From the NCBI RefSeq assembly GCF_003990975.1, contig NZ_RZJR01000011.1:207306-271305 (forward strand): 64,000 bases of DNA, given 5' to 3'. This DNA is from Cohnella sp. AR92. GTDB taxonomy: Bacteria; Bacillota; Bacilli; Paenibacillales; Paenibacillaceae. Both the position numbers and the translations under genes were made by a program. Positions 7,149 to 15,854 of the stretch are shown here, piece by piece; within the stretch, counting starts at the first letter, position 1, and every line of letters begins with the position of its first letter. Below the pieces are notes generated by a model that was not told the DNA's origin, did not search any database, and saw only the letters and a program-made list of their open reading frames with translations.

Positions 7149-9044
7149 ATGGATCTATTCAGACGTCTCGCGGAGTATCGGACAGAGAGCGAGAAACTAG
7201 CTTGGTCCGGAACTTTCAGGGATTATATCGCTTTGCTGCGCCGCGATCCGGCTCCGGCGATGACCGCGCATGCCCGGGTTTACGACATGATCGTATCGCA
7301 CGGCGTAGAGGAGATCGGCGGCCACAAAAGATATAAGTTTTTCGAGAGGGACATTTACGGGCTTGACCGAACGATGGAGAAGCTGGTGGAGGAGTACTTC
7401 CATTCGGCGGCTCGCAGGCTTGACGTGCGCAAGCGGATCCTGCTGCTCATGGGGCCGGTCAGCGGCGGCAAGTCGACGATCGTCACGATCCTGAAGAGAG
7501 GCCTCGAGCAGTTCGCCCGAACCGAGCGGGGTGCCGTTTATGCGATTGATGGCTGCCCGATGCACGAGGATCCGCTGCATCTGATCCCCCACGAGCTGCG
7601 TCCCGACTTCGAGAAAGAACTGGGCATCCGCATCGAGGGCAACCTATGCCCGTCTTGCCAGATGAGGCTTCGCACGGAATTCAACGACGATATCGAGAAT
7701 GTCCCGGTCGCGCGCGTGCTTCTCTCCGAGGAGAACCGGGTCGGCATCGGCACCTTCAGCCCGTCCGATCCGAAATCGCAGGATATCGCCGATCTGACCG
7801 GCAGCATCGACTTCTCGACGATCACGGAATTCGGCTCCGAATCCGATCCGCGCGCCTACCGCTTCGACGGGGAACTGAACAAGGCCAACCGGGGATTGAT
7901 GGAGTTCCAGGAGATGCTCAAGTGCGACGAGAAGTTCCTGTGGAACTTGCTCTCGCTGACGCAGGAAGGGAACTTCAAGGCGGGAAGGTTCGCGCTCATA
8001 TCCGCCGACGAGCTGATCATCGCCCACACGAACGAATCCGAGTACAAAGCGTTCATCTCCAACAAGAAGAACGAAGCGCTGCAATCGCGGATGATCGTCA
8101 TGCCGGTTCCTTATAATCTGAAAGTGTCGGACGAAGAGAAAATCTACTCCAAGCTGATCGGCCAATCGGATATGAGCCATGTCCACATCGCGCCTCACGC
8201 GCTTCGTTCCGCCGCCATTTTCTCCATTCTCACCCGCTTGAAGGAGTCCAAGAAGCAAGGCATGGACCTCGTCAAGAAGATGAGGCTCTACGATGGGGAA
8301 GAGGTCGAGGGCTTCAAGGAAGCCGACCTGAAGGAGCTGCAGAACGAGCACACGGACGAAGGGATGTCGGGCATCGATCCGCGCTACGTCATCAACCGGA
8401 TCTCCAGCGCCTTGATCAAGCACGATCTTCCGTGCATCAATGCCCTCGACGTGCTGCGCGCGCTGAAGGACGGGTTGGATCAGCATCCTTCGATCACGAA
8501 GGAAGAGCGGGAGAAGTACTTAAACTTTATCGCCGTCGCTCGCAAAGAATACGACAGCCTGGCCAAGAAAGAAGTGCAGAAGGCGTTCGTTTATTCGTTC
8601 GAGGAGTCGGCACGCACGCTGTTCGAGAACTACCTGGACAATATCGAGGCGTACTGCAATTGGGCGAAAATGAAGGACCCGCTGACGGGCGAGGAGATGG
8701 ATCCGGACGAGAGGCTCATGCGCTCCATCGAGGAGCAGATCGGCGTCTCCGAGAACGCCAAGAAGGCGTTCCGCGAGGAGATTCTCATCCGTATCTCCGC
8801 CTACTCCCGCAAGGGCAAGAAGTTCGACTACAGCACCCACGAGCGGCTTCGCGAGGCGATCGAGAAGAAGCTGTTCACCGACCTGAAGGATATCGTGAAG
8901 ATCACGACCTCGACGAAGACGCCGGACGAGAACCAGCTCAAGAGAATCAACGAGGTCACCAAGCGACTGATCGACGAGCACGGCTACTGCCCGGTCTGCT
9001 CCAACGAGCTGATGCGGTACGTGGGGAGCTTGTTGAATCGGTGA
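7149..9044 (+). CDS. prkA: PrkA serine protein kinase/AAA+ protein
   Basis: PrkA is a cytoplasmic AAA+ ATPase with a C-terminal kinase-like domain, used in Bacillus sporulation. The 631-aa protein has the Walker A motif GPVSGGKSTIV near residue 103 and a C-x(2)-C pair, CPSC, near residue 168. It has the long conserved PrkA core (FDGELNKANRGLMEFQEMLK) and a final CPVCSNELMRYVG. Length and sequence agree with the family. In Bacillus, prkA and yhbH usually adjoin, with spoVR functionally linked; here spoVR lies 5 kb away and yhbH is not in the window. Confidence 0.95.
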   Translation: MDLFRRLAEYRTESEKLAWSGTFRDYIALLRRDPAPAMTAHARVYDMIVSHGVEEIGGHKRYKFFERDIYGLDRTMEKLVEEYFHSAARRLDVRKRILLLMGPVSGGKSTIVTILKRGLEQFARTERGAVYAIDGCPMHEDPLHLIPHELRPDFEKELGIRIEGNLCPSCQMRLRTEFNDDIENVPVARVLLSEENRVGIGTFSPSDPKSQDIADLTGSIDFSTITEFGSESDPRAYRFDGELNKANRGLMEFQEMLKCDEKFLWNLLSLTQEGNFKAGRFALISADELIIAHTNESEYKAFISNKKNEALQSRMIVMPVPYNLKVSDEEKIYSKLIGQSDMSHVHIAPHALRSAAIFSILTRLKESKKQGMDLVKKMRLYDGEEVEGFKEADLKELQNEHTDEGMSGIDPRYVINRISSALIKHDLPCINALDVLRALKDGLDQHPSITKEEREKYLNFIAVARKEYDSLAKKEVQKAFVYSFEESARTLFENYLDNIEAYCNWAKMKDPLTGEEMDPDERLMRSIEEQIGVSENAKKAFREEILIRISAYSRKGKKFDYSTHERLREAIEKKLFTDLKDIVKITTSTKTPDENQLKRINEVTKRLIDEHGYCPVCSNELMRYVGSLLNR

Positions 9045-9067
9045 GGGTAGGGGAAAACAAAACGGCG

Positions 9068-9105
9068 AACGCCTTGACCATAGGTCGAGGCGTTGGTTGT
9101 CTTGT
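9068..9105 (+). terminator. Hairpin after prkA
   Basis: AACGCCT/AGGCGTT with an inner GACC/GGTC pair, followed by a T-rich but imperfect tract. Confidence 0.55.
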
Positions 9106-9127
9106 TATGATTTAGAACAGTTTAAGG

Positions 9128-9166
9128 AATTACCAATATTAGTTATACTGTGAAGTGTTGGTAATT
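9128..9166. promoter_or_regulatory. Inverted repeat in front of the AT-rich orphan gene
   Basis: AATTACCAA (9128-9136) is mirrored by TTGGTAATT (9158-9166), 9 bp arms 21 bp apart. TATACT lies between the arms and may be a -10 box. The layout suits an operator or a looped control site. Confidence 0.4.
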
Positions 9167-9203
9167 GTAATGAGAATGGTAATAGGAAAGTTAGAGGTGT
9201 AAT

Positions 9204-9701
9204 ATGTTAAACTCATTAATAAAAATAATCTCTACATGTAGCTTCGATGATATTTATTTAAGCGGTTTTATTGATCCTGAAGAGGAAGATGTTGTAGAGT
9301 TTACTCCTTGGAGTCATTGTTTATTTTTTGAGTTTGCAGCACAATTAATAAAAATTGAATCTGTTGATCAATATTCTAAGCTTCGCATCACATATTCCAC
9401 TAATTTACTGACCGATGTTGATATGGATGATTTTGTTCCGTCTAAGGCAAGAATAAGTTACCTTATTTTTAAAAATCCATTAGCTAAAAACAAGATAATC
9501 AGAATGGAATTTTATGAGCTAGAGGAGCAGATAGATCAACTAATATGTGACGCTTTAAAAATACAATTACAGAACAACCAAGTCCTTTTTTTGGACCCTT
9601 CTTACTTGGCAATAAACATTGGAGGGTTAGAGGTGGAAGAGGAATGGCTTCATAATTCGAAAGAAGAATACCAACCAAAATCCACTGTAATAGAAGTATA
9701 G
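9204..9701 (+). CDS. AT-rich orphan protein, immunity-protein-like in character
   Basis: A 165-aa acidic, soluble protein I do not recognise. It is much richer in A+T than its neighbours, has its own control region and terminator, and sits between two housekeeping-type genes, all signs of transfer. The composition (acidic start FIDPEEEDVVEF, WSHCLFFEF motif, no signal peptide) is like the orphan immunity proteins of polymorphic toxins, but that is only a resemblance. Start at ATG 9204 with weak GAGGTG upstream. Confidence 0.6.
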   Translation: MLNSLIKIISTCSFDDIYLSGFIDPEEEDVVEFTPWSHCLFFEFAAQLIKIESVDQYSKLRITYSTNLLTDVDMDDFVPSKARISYLIFKNPLAKNKIIRMEFYELEEQIDQLICDALKIQLQNNQVLFLDPSYLAINIGGLEVEEEWLHNSKEEYQPKSTVIEV

Positions 9702-9714
9702 TTAAAACTATTTG

Positions 9715-9752
9715 CCACATGCGAGTAAAACAACTCCATGTGGTTTTTTGTT
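9715..9752 (+). terminator. Terminator after the AT-rich gene
   Basis: CCACATG, 15-base loop, CATGTGG, then TTTTTTG. Confidence 0.8.
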
Positions 9753-9886
9753 TCCTTCGTTTAAGCAGGCGGTTCATACAAAGGAATAATTCTACAAAAT
9801 CCCCCTCAAGAATAAAGTGTTAAATAACGGTAAACGAAGGAGCTGTAAAGGCACCGACAACGAAGACGAAGGTGAGATGAGCTTCT

Positions 9887-11080
9887 ATGAGTCCGCGAGA
9901 AGATGCGATGGAGACGACGGATCGGCTGGGCGCTCGCAATTATCATCCTTTGCCGATCGTGATCGCGAGAGCGGAAGGAGCCTGGGTGGAGGATCCGGAC
10001 GGTCAGCGTTACCTGGATATGCTTAGCGGCTACTCGGCCTTGAATCAGGGGCATCGGCATCCTCGGATCATCGAGGCGCTCAAGGCTCAGGCGGATCTGG
10101 TGACGATGACGTCCCGAGCCTTCTATAATGAGCCGCTCGCCGAGCTGATGAAGGCGCTGACCCGCTATTGCGGCAAGAACATGATGCTGCCGATGAACAC
10201 CGGGGCGGAAGCGGTCGAAACGGCGGTGAAGGCGGCGCGCAGATGGGGCTATCGGAAAAAGGGGATCCCGGAGGGAAGTGCGGAGATTATCGTTTGCGAG
10301 GGTAATTTTCACGGTCGGACGCTGCTTGCGACATCCTTCTCCACGGAGCCGGCCTATCGGGATCGCTTCGGGCCCTTCGTGCCGGGAATCACGGCGATTC
10401 CGTACGGCGATCTGAAGGCGCTGGAGCGGGCCATTACGACGAACACGGCTGCCCTGCTGGTCGAGCCGATCCAGGGGGAGGCGGGAATCGTCATTCCGCC
10501 GGACGGCTACCTTCGGGGGGCGGCCGAACTGTGCAAGCGCAGCCGGGTGCTGCTGCTGGCGGACGAGATACAGACCGGCTTCGGCCGAACCGGCAAGCGC
10601 TTCGCCTGCGATTGGGAGGGCGTCGCTCCGGATGTCTATATCCTCGGCAAGGCGCTTGGCGGGGGAGTGCTGCCGGTATCGGCGGTCGTCGCCGACCGGG
10701 ACATTCTCGACGTGTTCGAGCCCGGTTCGCACGGCTCTACCTTCGGGGGGAACCCCCTAGCCAGCGCGGTCGCGGTCGCGGCCATCAAGGTGACGAAGGA
10801 AGAGAGGCTGGCCGAACGTTCTCTAGCTCTAGGGGAGAGACTTCTCCGGCAGTTGCAAGGCATTCGGCATCCGGATATCGCGGAGGTTCGGGGCAGGGGC
10901 CTCTTCATCGGCATCGAGCTCAACTGCCAAGCTCGGCCCTATTGCGAGATGCTGAAGCAGATCGGGCTGCTCTGCAAGGAGACTCATGACAGGGTCATTC
11001 GGCTGGCTCCCCCGCTTGTCGTCTCGGAAGCCGATCTGGACTGGGCGGTGGAACGGATCAAGCATGTGTTCGCTTCGTAA
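9887..11080 (+). CDS. rocD: Ornithine aminotransferase
   Basis: RocD converts ornithine plus 2-oxoglutarate to glutamate semialdehyde and glutamate in arginine catabolism and proline synthesis. The 397-aa class III aminotransferase has [19 protein letters not shown] near 105, EGNFHGRT near 140, the [13 protein letters not shown] block near 225 and the PLP lysine in [10 protein letters not shown] near 255. Length is normal. It is monocistronic and followed by a hairpin. The ATG at 9887 is preceded by GAAGGTGAGA. Confidence 0.93.
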   Translation: MSPREDAMETTDRLGARNYHPLPIVIARAEGAWVEDPDGQRYLDMLSGYSALNQGHRHPRIIEALKAQADLVTMTSRAFYNEPLAELMKALTRYCGKNMMLPMNTGAEAVETAVKAARRWGYRKKGIPEGSAEIIVCEGNFHGRTLLATSFSTEPAYRDRFGPFVPGITAIPYGDLKALERAITTNTAALLVEPIQGEAGIVIPPDGYLRGAAELCKRSRVLLLADEIQTGFGRTGKRFACDWEGVAPDVYILGKALGGGVLPVSAVVADRDILDVFEPGSHGSTFGGNPLASAVAVAAIKVTKEERLAERSLALGERLLRQLQGIRHPDIAEVRGRGLFIGIELNCQARPYCEMLKQIGLLCKETHDRVIRLAPPLVVSEADLDWAVERIKHVFAS

Positions 11081-11120
11081 AATTGGATTTGCTTCTGATT
11101 TTCTGTGATTATTCGTAAAC

Positions 11121-11165
11121 AGGGCCGCAGACTCTCGAAAGACTCGAGAACTGCGGCTATTCTTA
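11121..11165 (+). terminator. Hairpin after rocD
   Basis: GCCGCAG/CTGCGGC enclosing CTCGAAAGACTCGAG, then TATTCTTATTT; the U-tract is interrupted. Confidence 0.6.
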
Positions 11166-11363
11166 TTTCTGTGACCCATCCCGTCGAATTTGCACCATAC
11201 CGTTAACGCAACTTGCTTAGGTCCGAAGTCGTATTTTATCGAATTATGGGCTAAATAGGGATGAGAAATGCCATTTTCAGGCCTGTTGGTCAGAAATAAT
11301 GATATGAAAAATGTTGCATCATTGGTAAAATGGGACTATCAACTGTAGGTTGCGAGGGATCGT

Positions 11364-12014
11364 ATGTCGTTCATCATGTTTATTGCTGCCTCCATGCTCG
11401 AGTATATTTCGTTTTTTATTTTTGTAATGGTTTTGTTCCGTTTTTCTGTGAAGGAAAATATTTTTAAATTCGTACTTGGTGCATTGATTCTTGCTTTCGT
11501 GTCGAATACGATTCAAACTGAGTCTTTGCAAGATATATCGCCAGTAGTTAACGTTTTTATCTTAATTTTTTTAACAATTATCATTCTTAGAGTAAGGTTG
11601 TTTCACTCCTTCATCATGGTCGTAATCGTTTACGTAGCTGTGGCTCTAGTTCAATGGTTGTTGTATGCGATTTTGATCTATTTTAAAGTGTTTAATGATT
11701 TTGTTCCTTATACGAAATCAGGCTATGTACTTCAAATCATTTCATCATTGTTTGTTTGCTTAATTTCTGGATTTATCTATTTGAGTAAAGGCGGATTCAG
11801 CTACATTCAATCAAGCAGCCGATTTTATAAAGATTCGATCAAAGGTAATAAATTGTTTTTTATATTCTTGGTATTAGGCTTAATAATCCTGTTCATTGTC
11901 AATATTTTGTATATGACATCTTTTAAATTGATCGATTCGGTTTCAATCGTTGCTATTTCTATCATTGCGGTTTTGTTTATTCTAGTCTATTTCTCAATAA
12001 GGAAGGAACGATAA
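11364..12014 (+). CDS. Seven-TM membrane protein of the agr-like operon
   Basis: A 216-aa, very hydrophobic protein with about seven membrane segments (roughly 4-26, 33-50, 58-77, 80-106, 120-140, 163-187, 190-211) and a short basic tail YFSIRKER. In size and topology it resembles the sensor half of AgrC-type histidine kinases, but it ends where the kinase would begin. It sits 1 base before agrB in the same operon. Possible roles are a kinase-free peptide receptor, a partner of AgrB, or a peptide exporter. Confidence 0.7.
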   Translation: MSFIMFIAASMLEYISFFIFVMVLFRFSVKENIFKFVLGALILAFVSNTIQTESLQDISPVVNVFILIFLTIIILRVRLFHSFIMVVIVYVAVALVQWLLYAILIYFKVFNDFVPYTKSGYVLQIISSLFVCLISGFIYLSKGGFSYIQSSSRFYKDSIKGNKLFFIFLVLGLIILFIVNILYMTSFKLIDSVSIVAISIIAVLFILVYFSIRKER

Positions 12015-12015
12015 T

Positions 12016-12549
12016 ATGATCGAGAAATTAGCTCTTTCTATCGCTACTTCTATTAAGAAAGTTGAAGCAGAACAGACCCCAAGCATAGATGTAATGAAGT
12101 TCTCTCTTATTACAATCTTGCACACGTTGTTTACTATGATAATTATCGTAATTGTAAGCTTTATATTAGGTGAACCTTGGGTTACTTTCTATGGTCTTCT
12201 TTACTTTATGATATTACGCTTTTTCTCTGGAGGATATCATTTACATTCTTCCTTATTATGTACATTGCTTTCTGTATTTTTAATGTGTACCGCTCCATTT
12301 ATTCCTTTGAACAATCAACTAATTATATTCGGAAATGTCTTTAACATTATCATGATGGCGGTTTTTGCGCCATCGAATATCAAGGGCTATGCCCGAATCC
12401 CGGAGAAATATTTTCCTATTCTCAAGTTGGTTTCGATTGTGATAGTAGGGGTTAACCTCTTTATTTTGAACCCAACACTCACAATTGTTTCCATATTCCA
12501 ATCAGTACTTCTTTTATTTAAAAATGGAAAGGAGGTTGAGCAATCATGA
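12016..12549 (+). CDS. agrB: AgrB-family peptide-processing membrane protease
   Basis: AgrB proteins cut the AgrD precursor and form its thiolactone or lactone ring in the membrane. The 177-aa protein has the family core RFFSGGYHLHSSLLC near residue 68. The catalytic His of GGxH and the Cys seven residues later match the His77/Cys84 pair of S. aureus AgrB. Four to five further hydrophobic segments follow. Its stop overlaps the agrD start (ATGA). Confidence 0.9.
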   Translation: MIEKLALSIATSIKKVEAEQTPSIDVMKFSLITILHTLFTMIIIVIVSFILGEPWVTFYGLLYFMILRFFSGGYHLHSSLLCTLLSVFLMCTAPFIPLNNQLIIFGNVFNIIMMAVFAPSNIKGYARIPEKYFPILKLVSIVIVGVNLFILNPTLTIVSIFQSVLLLFKNGKEVEQS

Positions 12550-12671
12550 AAAAGCAAATGGCATTGGGGATTGGCAAGGTTCTTGGTTTGGTTGCGGTTG
12601 TAGTTGCAAGCACGGCATGCCTGTGGATCATGCACCGTCCGGAGATCCCTGCTGAACTGAAGCGCGCATAA
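12546..12671 (+). CDS. agrD: AgrD-like cyclic autoinducer peptide precursor (41 aa)
   Basis: The gene overlaps agrB by four bases. The 41-aa peptide has an amphipathic/hydrophobic leader (KVLGLVAVVVAS), then STACLWIM, then the acidic C-terminal recognition tail (H)RPEIPAELK. Cyclic autoinducer precursors carry the ring-forming Cys or Ser five residues before the cut. By that rule the ring would be CLWIM, closed on Cys25, with the cut after Met29. The leader cut site cannot be read from sequence. Confidence 0.85.
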   Translation: MKKQMALGIGKVLGLVAVVVASTACLWIMHRPEIPAELKRA

Positions 12672-12688
12672 GAAGTGGAGGGAGCGTA

Positions 12689-13084
12689 ATGTCTACCTTT
12701 CACCTGTTGGATGCGAAAGGTCAACCGGCCGAAGTGAATCTCGATGAAGTACTCTACATTCGTCCGACCTCTAACGGCCCGGAATTCCACACCAAGCAGG
12801 GGGTATTTTTCTACCCGACGACGCTTGAAGAATTTCAGGCTCTGCTGGGCGAATCCGGCTTCGAGAGATTGGACCGCGGCAATCTCGTCAACATGACGCA
12901 TGCCAAGTCATTCGACAAGAAGTCGCGCAAAGTGTACTTCGAAGAAGCTTGGACTTCTGGCAGTTTCTTCGCAACCGTATCCGAAGCCAACATGCACAAG
13001 GTTATGCACCTGGTCAAAGAGGATTCGTCCGAATACCAAGCATCACCGAAGTCGTCTCTGTTCTGGTCGAGGAGTAGAACATAA
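12689..13084 (+). CDS. Stand-alone LytTR DNA-binding protein
   Basis: A 131-aa protein with a LytTR domain over about residues 10-105, including the FERLDRGNLVNMTHAKSFD stretch typical of AgrA/LytR C-terminal domains. There is no receiver domain, so no phosphorylation site is visible. It follows agrD by 17 bases with a good ribosome site (GGAGGGAG). It is the likely transcriptional output of the agr-like operon; how it receives the signal is open. Confidence 0.8.
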   Translation: MSTFHLLDAKGQPAEVNLDEVLYIRPTSNGPEFHTKQGVFFYPTTLEEFQALLGESGFERLDRGNLVNMTHAKSFDKKSRKVYFEEAWTSGSFFATVSEANMHKVMHLVKEDSSEYQASPKSSLFWSRSRT

Positions 13085-13129
13085 CAACACAGACGTCCGG
13101 CATCTATGTTTAGACGTGTACTTATCGGA

Positions 13130-13172
13130 AAGAACCCCTCAAGCCTTTACCTTAGGCTGAGGGGTTCTTTTC
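13130..13172. terminator. Bidirectional terminator between the agr-like operon and the SDR
   Basis: AAGAACCCCTCA and TGAGGGGTTCTT with an inner AGCC/GGC(T) pair; T-rich on the plus side. Confidence 0.8.
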
Positions 13173-13185
13173 CTTTGACTGCTGG

Positions 13186-14079
13186 TTATCCGTTCACGAT
13201 CTCTCCGCCGTTGACATGAAGGACTTGCCCGCATACGTAAGACGAATCCTCGCTCGCCAGATAGACGTAGGCGGGAGCCAGCTCGTCCGGCTGTCCGGCT
13301 CGTTTCATCGGCGTCTCCGTGCCGAACTTGGACACCTGCGTCTCGTTGAAAGTAGAAGGGATGAGAGGTGTCCAGATCGGGCCGGGGGCGACGGCGTTCA
13401 CTCGTATTCCCTTGCCGATCAGATTAAGGGCGAGAGAACGGGTGAAGGAGACGACCGCTCCCTTGGAGGCCGAATAGTCGAGCAAGATCGGGTTGCCTTT
13501 GTAGGCCGTAATCGAAGCCGTATTGATGATCGTTGCGCCGGACTTTAGATGCGGAAGCGCCGCTTGGGTCAGGTAGAACATGCCGAACACATTCGTGGCG
13601 AACGTCTTGGTCAGCTGCTCCGGCTTGATAAGTTCCAGGCCGTCGACCGGATGCTGCTCGGCCGCGTTGTTCACGACGATGTCCAAACGGCCGAGATATT
13701 GAACGGACCGGTTAAGCGCATCCTGGCAGAACGCCGGGTCTCCGATGTCTCCGGCCATCACGATGCACTTTCTGCCCTCCTGCTCGACCTGACGCTGCGT
13801 CTCCTTCGCATCGGTGTATTCGCTGAGATAGACGATGGCGACGTCCGCGCCCTCCTTGGCGAAGGCAATGGCGATGGCGCGGCCGATTCCGCTGTCGCCC
13901 CCGGTAATGATGGCGGCTTTCCCAGACAGCTTGCCGGCAGCCCGGTAGACCGGAGACTCCGATTCGGGGGTCGGATACATATCGCTCTCCAGTCCCGGCT
14001 GATGATCCTGATGCTGCGGCGGGAAGTGATCCGGTCTGGCCGGGGAAGCCCATCCCGGTTGGTCGTTCGGAATAAACAT
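13186..14079 (-). CDS. SDR oxidoreductase of the YdaD/YhxC (general stress) type
   Basis: A 297-aa NAD(P)-dependent oxidoreductase with the extended proline-rich N-terminus (about 48 residues) typical of the YdaD/YhdF/YghA group. It has the Rossmann motif GGDSGIGRA near 60, NNAA near 137, and the catalytic Tyr/Lys of YSASKGA near 202. Related genes in Bacillus belong to the general stress or spore set. Translation starts directly behind a long hairpin that pairs its ribosome site. Confidence 0.85.
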   Translation of the reverse strand: MFIPNDQPGWASPARPDHFPPQHQDHQPGLESDMYPTPESESPVYRAAGKLSGKAAIITGGDSGIGRAIAIAFAKEGADVAIVYLSEYTDAKETQRQVEQEGRKCIVMAGDIGDPAFCQDALNRSVQYLGRLDIVVNNAAEQHPVDGLELIKPEQLTKTFATNVFGMFYLTQAALPHLKSGATIINTASITAYKGNPILLDYSASKGAVVSFTRSLALNLIGKGIRVNAVAPGPIWTPLIPSTFNETQVSKFGTETPMKRAGQPDELAPAYVYLASEDSSYVCGQVLHVNGGEIVNG

Positions 14080-14080
14080 A

Positions 14081-14120
14081 GGTCGTAATCCACTCCTTTC
14101 CTACGGAGTAGATTACGACC
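14081..14120 (-). promoter_or_regulatory. 16-bp hairpin covering the ribosome site of the SDR gene
   Basis: On the minus strand GGTCGTAATC-T-ACTCC and GGAGT-G-GATTACGACC pair around an 8-base loop. The stem ends one base before the ATG and includes the GGAG Shine-Dalgarno. There is no U-tract, so this is more likely translational control than a terminator. Confidence 0.6.
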
Positions 14121-14132
14121 ATATGGCCATTT

Positions 14133-15536
14133 TTAAACATTCTTGCGAGTGGTCTTCTTGCCGTCGCAGCTGAAGAGAACGGGTTTGCCCTCGACGCTGG
14201 TCTCCAGATGGACCGGTTTGCCCCAGAGCTGAACGACGAATGGCATCGTGCGCTCGATGTACTTGAGGTCCAGCTCCGAGCCTTCGTAGCGATGGGTCAG
14301 GTACAGCTCCCCGTTGCGCTGATAATCGCCGTCGGTCACGACGAGGTAGGGGAAGCCGCCGTTCACCCTCGAATACACAAGCTGATCGCGAATGCTCTCC
14401 CACGTCTTATCGGTGATCGTCCAGTCCGGTCCCTTTTTCTCGAAAACATACAGATCCAGCTCGCCCGTCAGTTCCTTGGTCAAGTAATTGCGCAGGAAGG
14501 ACGGGTCCGAATCGAGCTCCCGAACCTCGAAGATCTTCTCGCGTCCCCATCTCCTCTCGATGTCCTCGAAGATCTTGACTCCCAGATAATACGGGTTCAG
14601 CGAGCTGCGGGAAGGCTGAACGACCGCCGAGTTGAGCTTAGCGTACTCGATCGTCTCCTCGCTCGTCAGATTCAGCTCCCGGATGATCCGCTGATGCCAG
14701 AAGGTAGCCCAGCCTTCGTTCATGATCTTCGTCTCGATCTGCGGCCAGAAGTAGAGCATCTCTTCGCGCAGCATGGACATGATGTCCCGCTGCCAATCGG
14801 TCATATAGGGAGAATACTCCTGGATGAACCAGATGAGGTCCTTCTCCGGCTCGGGAGGGAAGCGGCGGGCTTCGGAAGGGGCGGTCTCCGCTTTCTTCTC
14901 CGAGTTCTCTTCTCCCAGGGACCACAGGTCGTCATAAGGAGTCGATTGGCCGCTCTTGTTTCGGCGTTCCTTCTCCGCGCGGCTCTGCATCTCCATGTAT
15001 CTTCTTTTGTCCAGCCCCTGAGGCCTTACGATTCCGGGATCGACATGCTCCTGAATGGCCATGACCGCATCGAGGAACTTCTCGACTTCGTCGCTGCCGT
15101 ATTCGAGCTCGTATTGGCGCACCCGTTCGGCCGTGGCGGACATGCTCTCGACCATGTTGCGATTGGACGCGGAGAAACGGGCGTTATTCTTGAAGAAGTC
15201 GCAGTGGGCGAGCACGTGGGCGACGATCAGCTTATTCTGGACGAGCGAGTTGCCGTCGAGCAGGAAGGCGTAGCAGGGGTTGGAGTTGATGACGAGCTCG
15301 TAAATCTTGCTGAGGCCGAGATCGTATTGCATCTTCATTCTATTGAAGGTTTTGCCGAAGCTCCAATGGCTGTAGCGGGTCGGCATCCCGTAAGCGCCGA
15401 ACGTATAGATGATATCGGACGGACAGATCTCGTACCTCATCGGATAGAAATCCAGTCCGAAGCCTTGAGCGATCTCGGTGATCTCCGCAATCGCCGATTC
15501 CAGCTCGTGTTGGTCGTCTAGATGCGACATGTACAT
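14133..15536 (-). CDS. spoVR: SpoVR stage V sporulation protein
   Basis: SpoVR family members act in spore cortex formation in Bacillus. The 467-aa protein carries the conserved N-terminal block ([20 protein letters not shown]), [15 protein letters not shown] near 97, [12 protein letters not shown] near 120, and [12 protein letters not shown] near 270. Length is normal. Two Mets lie at the start (MYMSH); the upstream one is given. In many bacteria spoVR works with prkA and yhbH; prkA is 5 kb away. Confidence 0.94.
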   Translation of the reverse strand: MYMSHLDDQHELESAIAEITEIAQGFGLDFYPMRYEICPSDIIYTFGAYGMPTRYSHWSFGKTFNRMKMQYDLGLSKIYELVINSNPCYAFLLDGNSLVQNKLIVAHVLAHCDFFKNNARFSASNRNMVESMSATAERVRQYELEYGSDEVEKFLDAVMAIQEHVDPGIVRPQGLDKRRYMEMQSRAEKERRNKSGQSTPYDDLWSLGEENSEKKAETAPSEARRFPPEPEKDLIWFIQEYSPYMTDWQRDIMSMLREEMLYFWPQIETKIMNEGWATFWHQRIIRELNLTSEETIEYAKLNSAVVQPSRSSLNPYYLGVKIFEDIERRWGREKIFEVRELDSDPSFLRNYLTKELTGELDLYVFEKKGPDWTITDKTWESIRDQLVYSRVNGGFPYLVVTDGDYQRNGELYLTHRYEGSELDLKYIERTMPFVVQLWGKPVHLETSVEGKPVLFSCDGKKTTRKNV

Positions 15537-15577
15537 GGCCGTTCCCCCTCGCAGATGGCAATAGTACTACCACGCTA

Positions 15578-15607
15578 TGTATATGCGGGAACCGGATAAG
15601 TCGTGAC
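15578..15607 (-). promoter_or_regulatory. Possible sporulation-sigma promoter of spoVR
   Basis: On the minus strand GTCACGAC, 14 bp, CATATACA resembles the SigE pattern (KTCATATT, 14-15 bp, CATACAMT). The match is partial. Confidence 0.3.
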
Positions 15608-15854
15608 AGGTGGACGAGGGGGAACGCTTCAACTTATCCCGGCGACGAACTTGCGTTCCGGAGAGAGGTCGGGGGCATACGTCAACCGAAGTTCTTTTGG
15701 GAATGTAATTGATTTTTCGAGTTTAATTGACGAAGAAGGACGGGAATTAAGATTCTATTCGAAAAATCATATATAAACAGGCCGCATAACGAAAAATACC
15801 AGTAATGTATGCGATTTTTCATATACAATGAGCCAATTTATCGGTTTCTAGAGA
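15608..15854. other. Intergenic DNA left of the IS4 element
   Basis: About 250 bases with no gene. It holds two copies of a GATTTTTCATATA-like string (near 15760 and 15810), also echoed near 45650. Confidence 0.3.

Noticed and set aside
11248..11260. GGGCTAAATAGGG string, also near 28464 and (shorter) 42524
   Set aside because: Only three short copies with no common context or structure; chance or remnants cannot be excluded.
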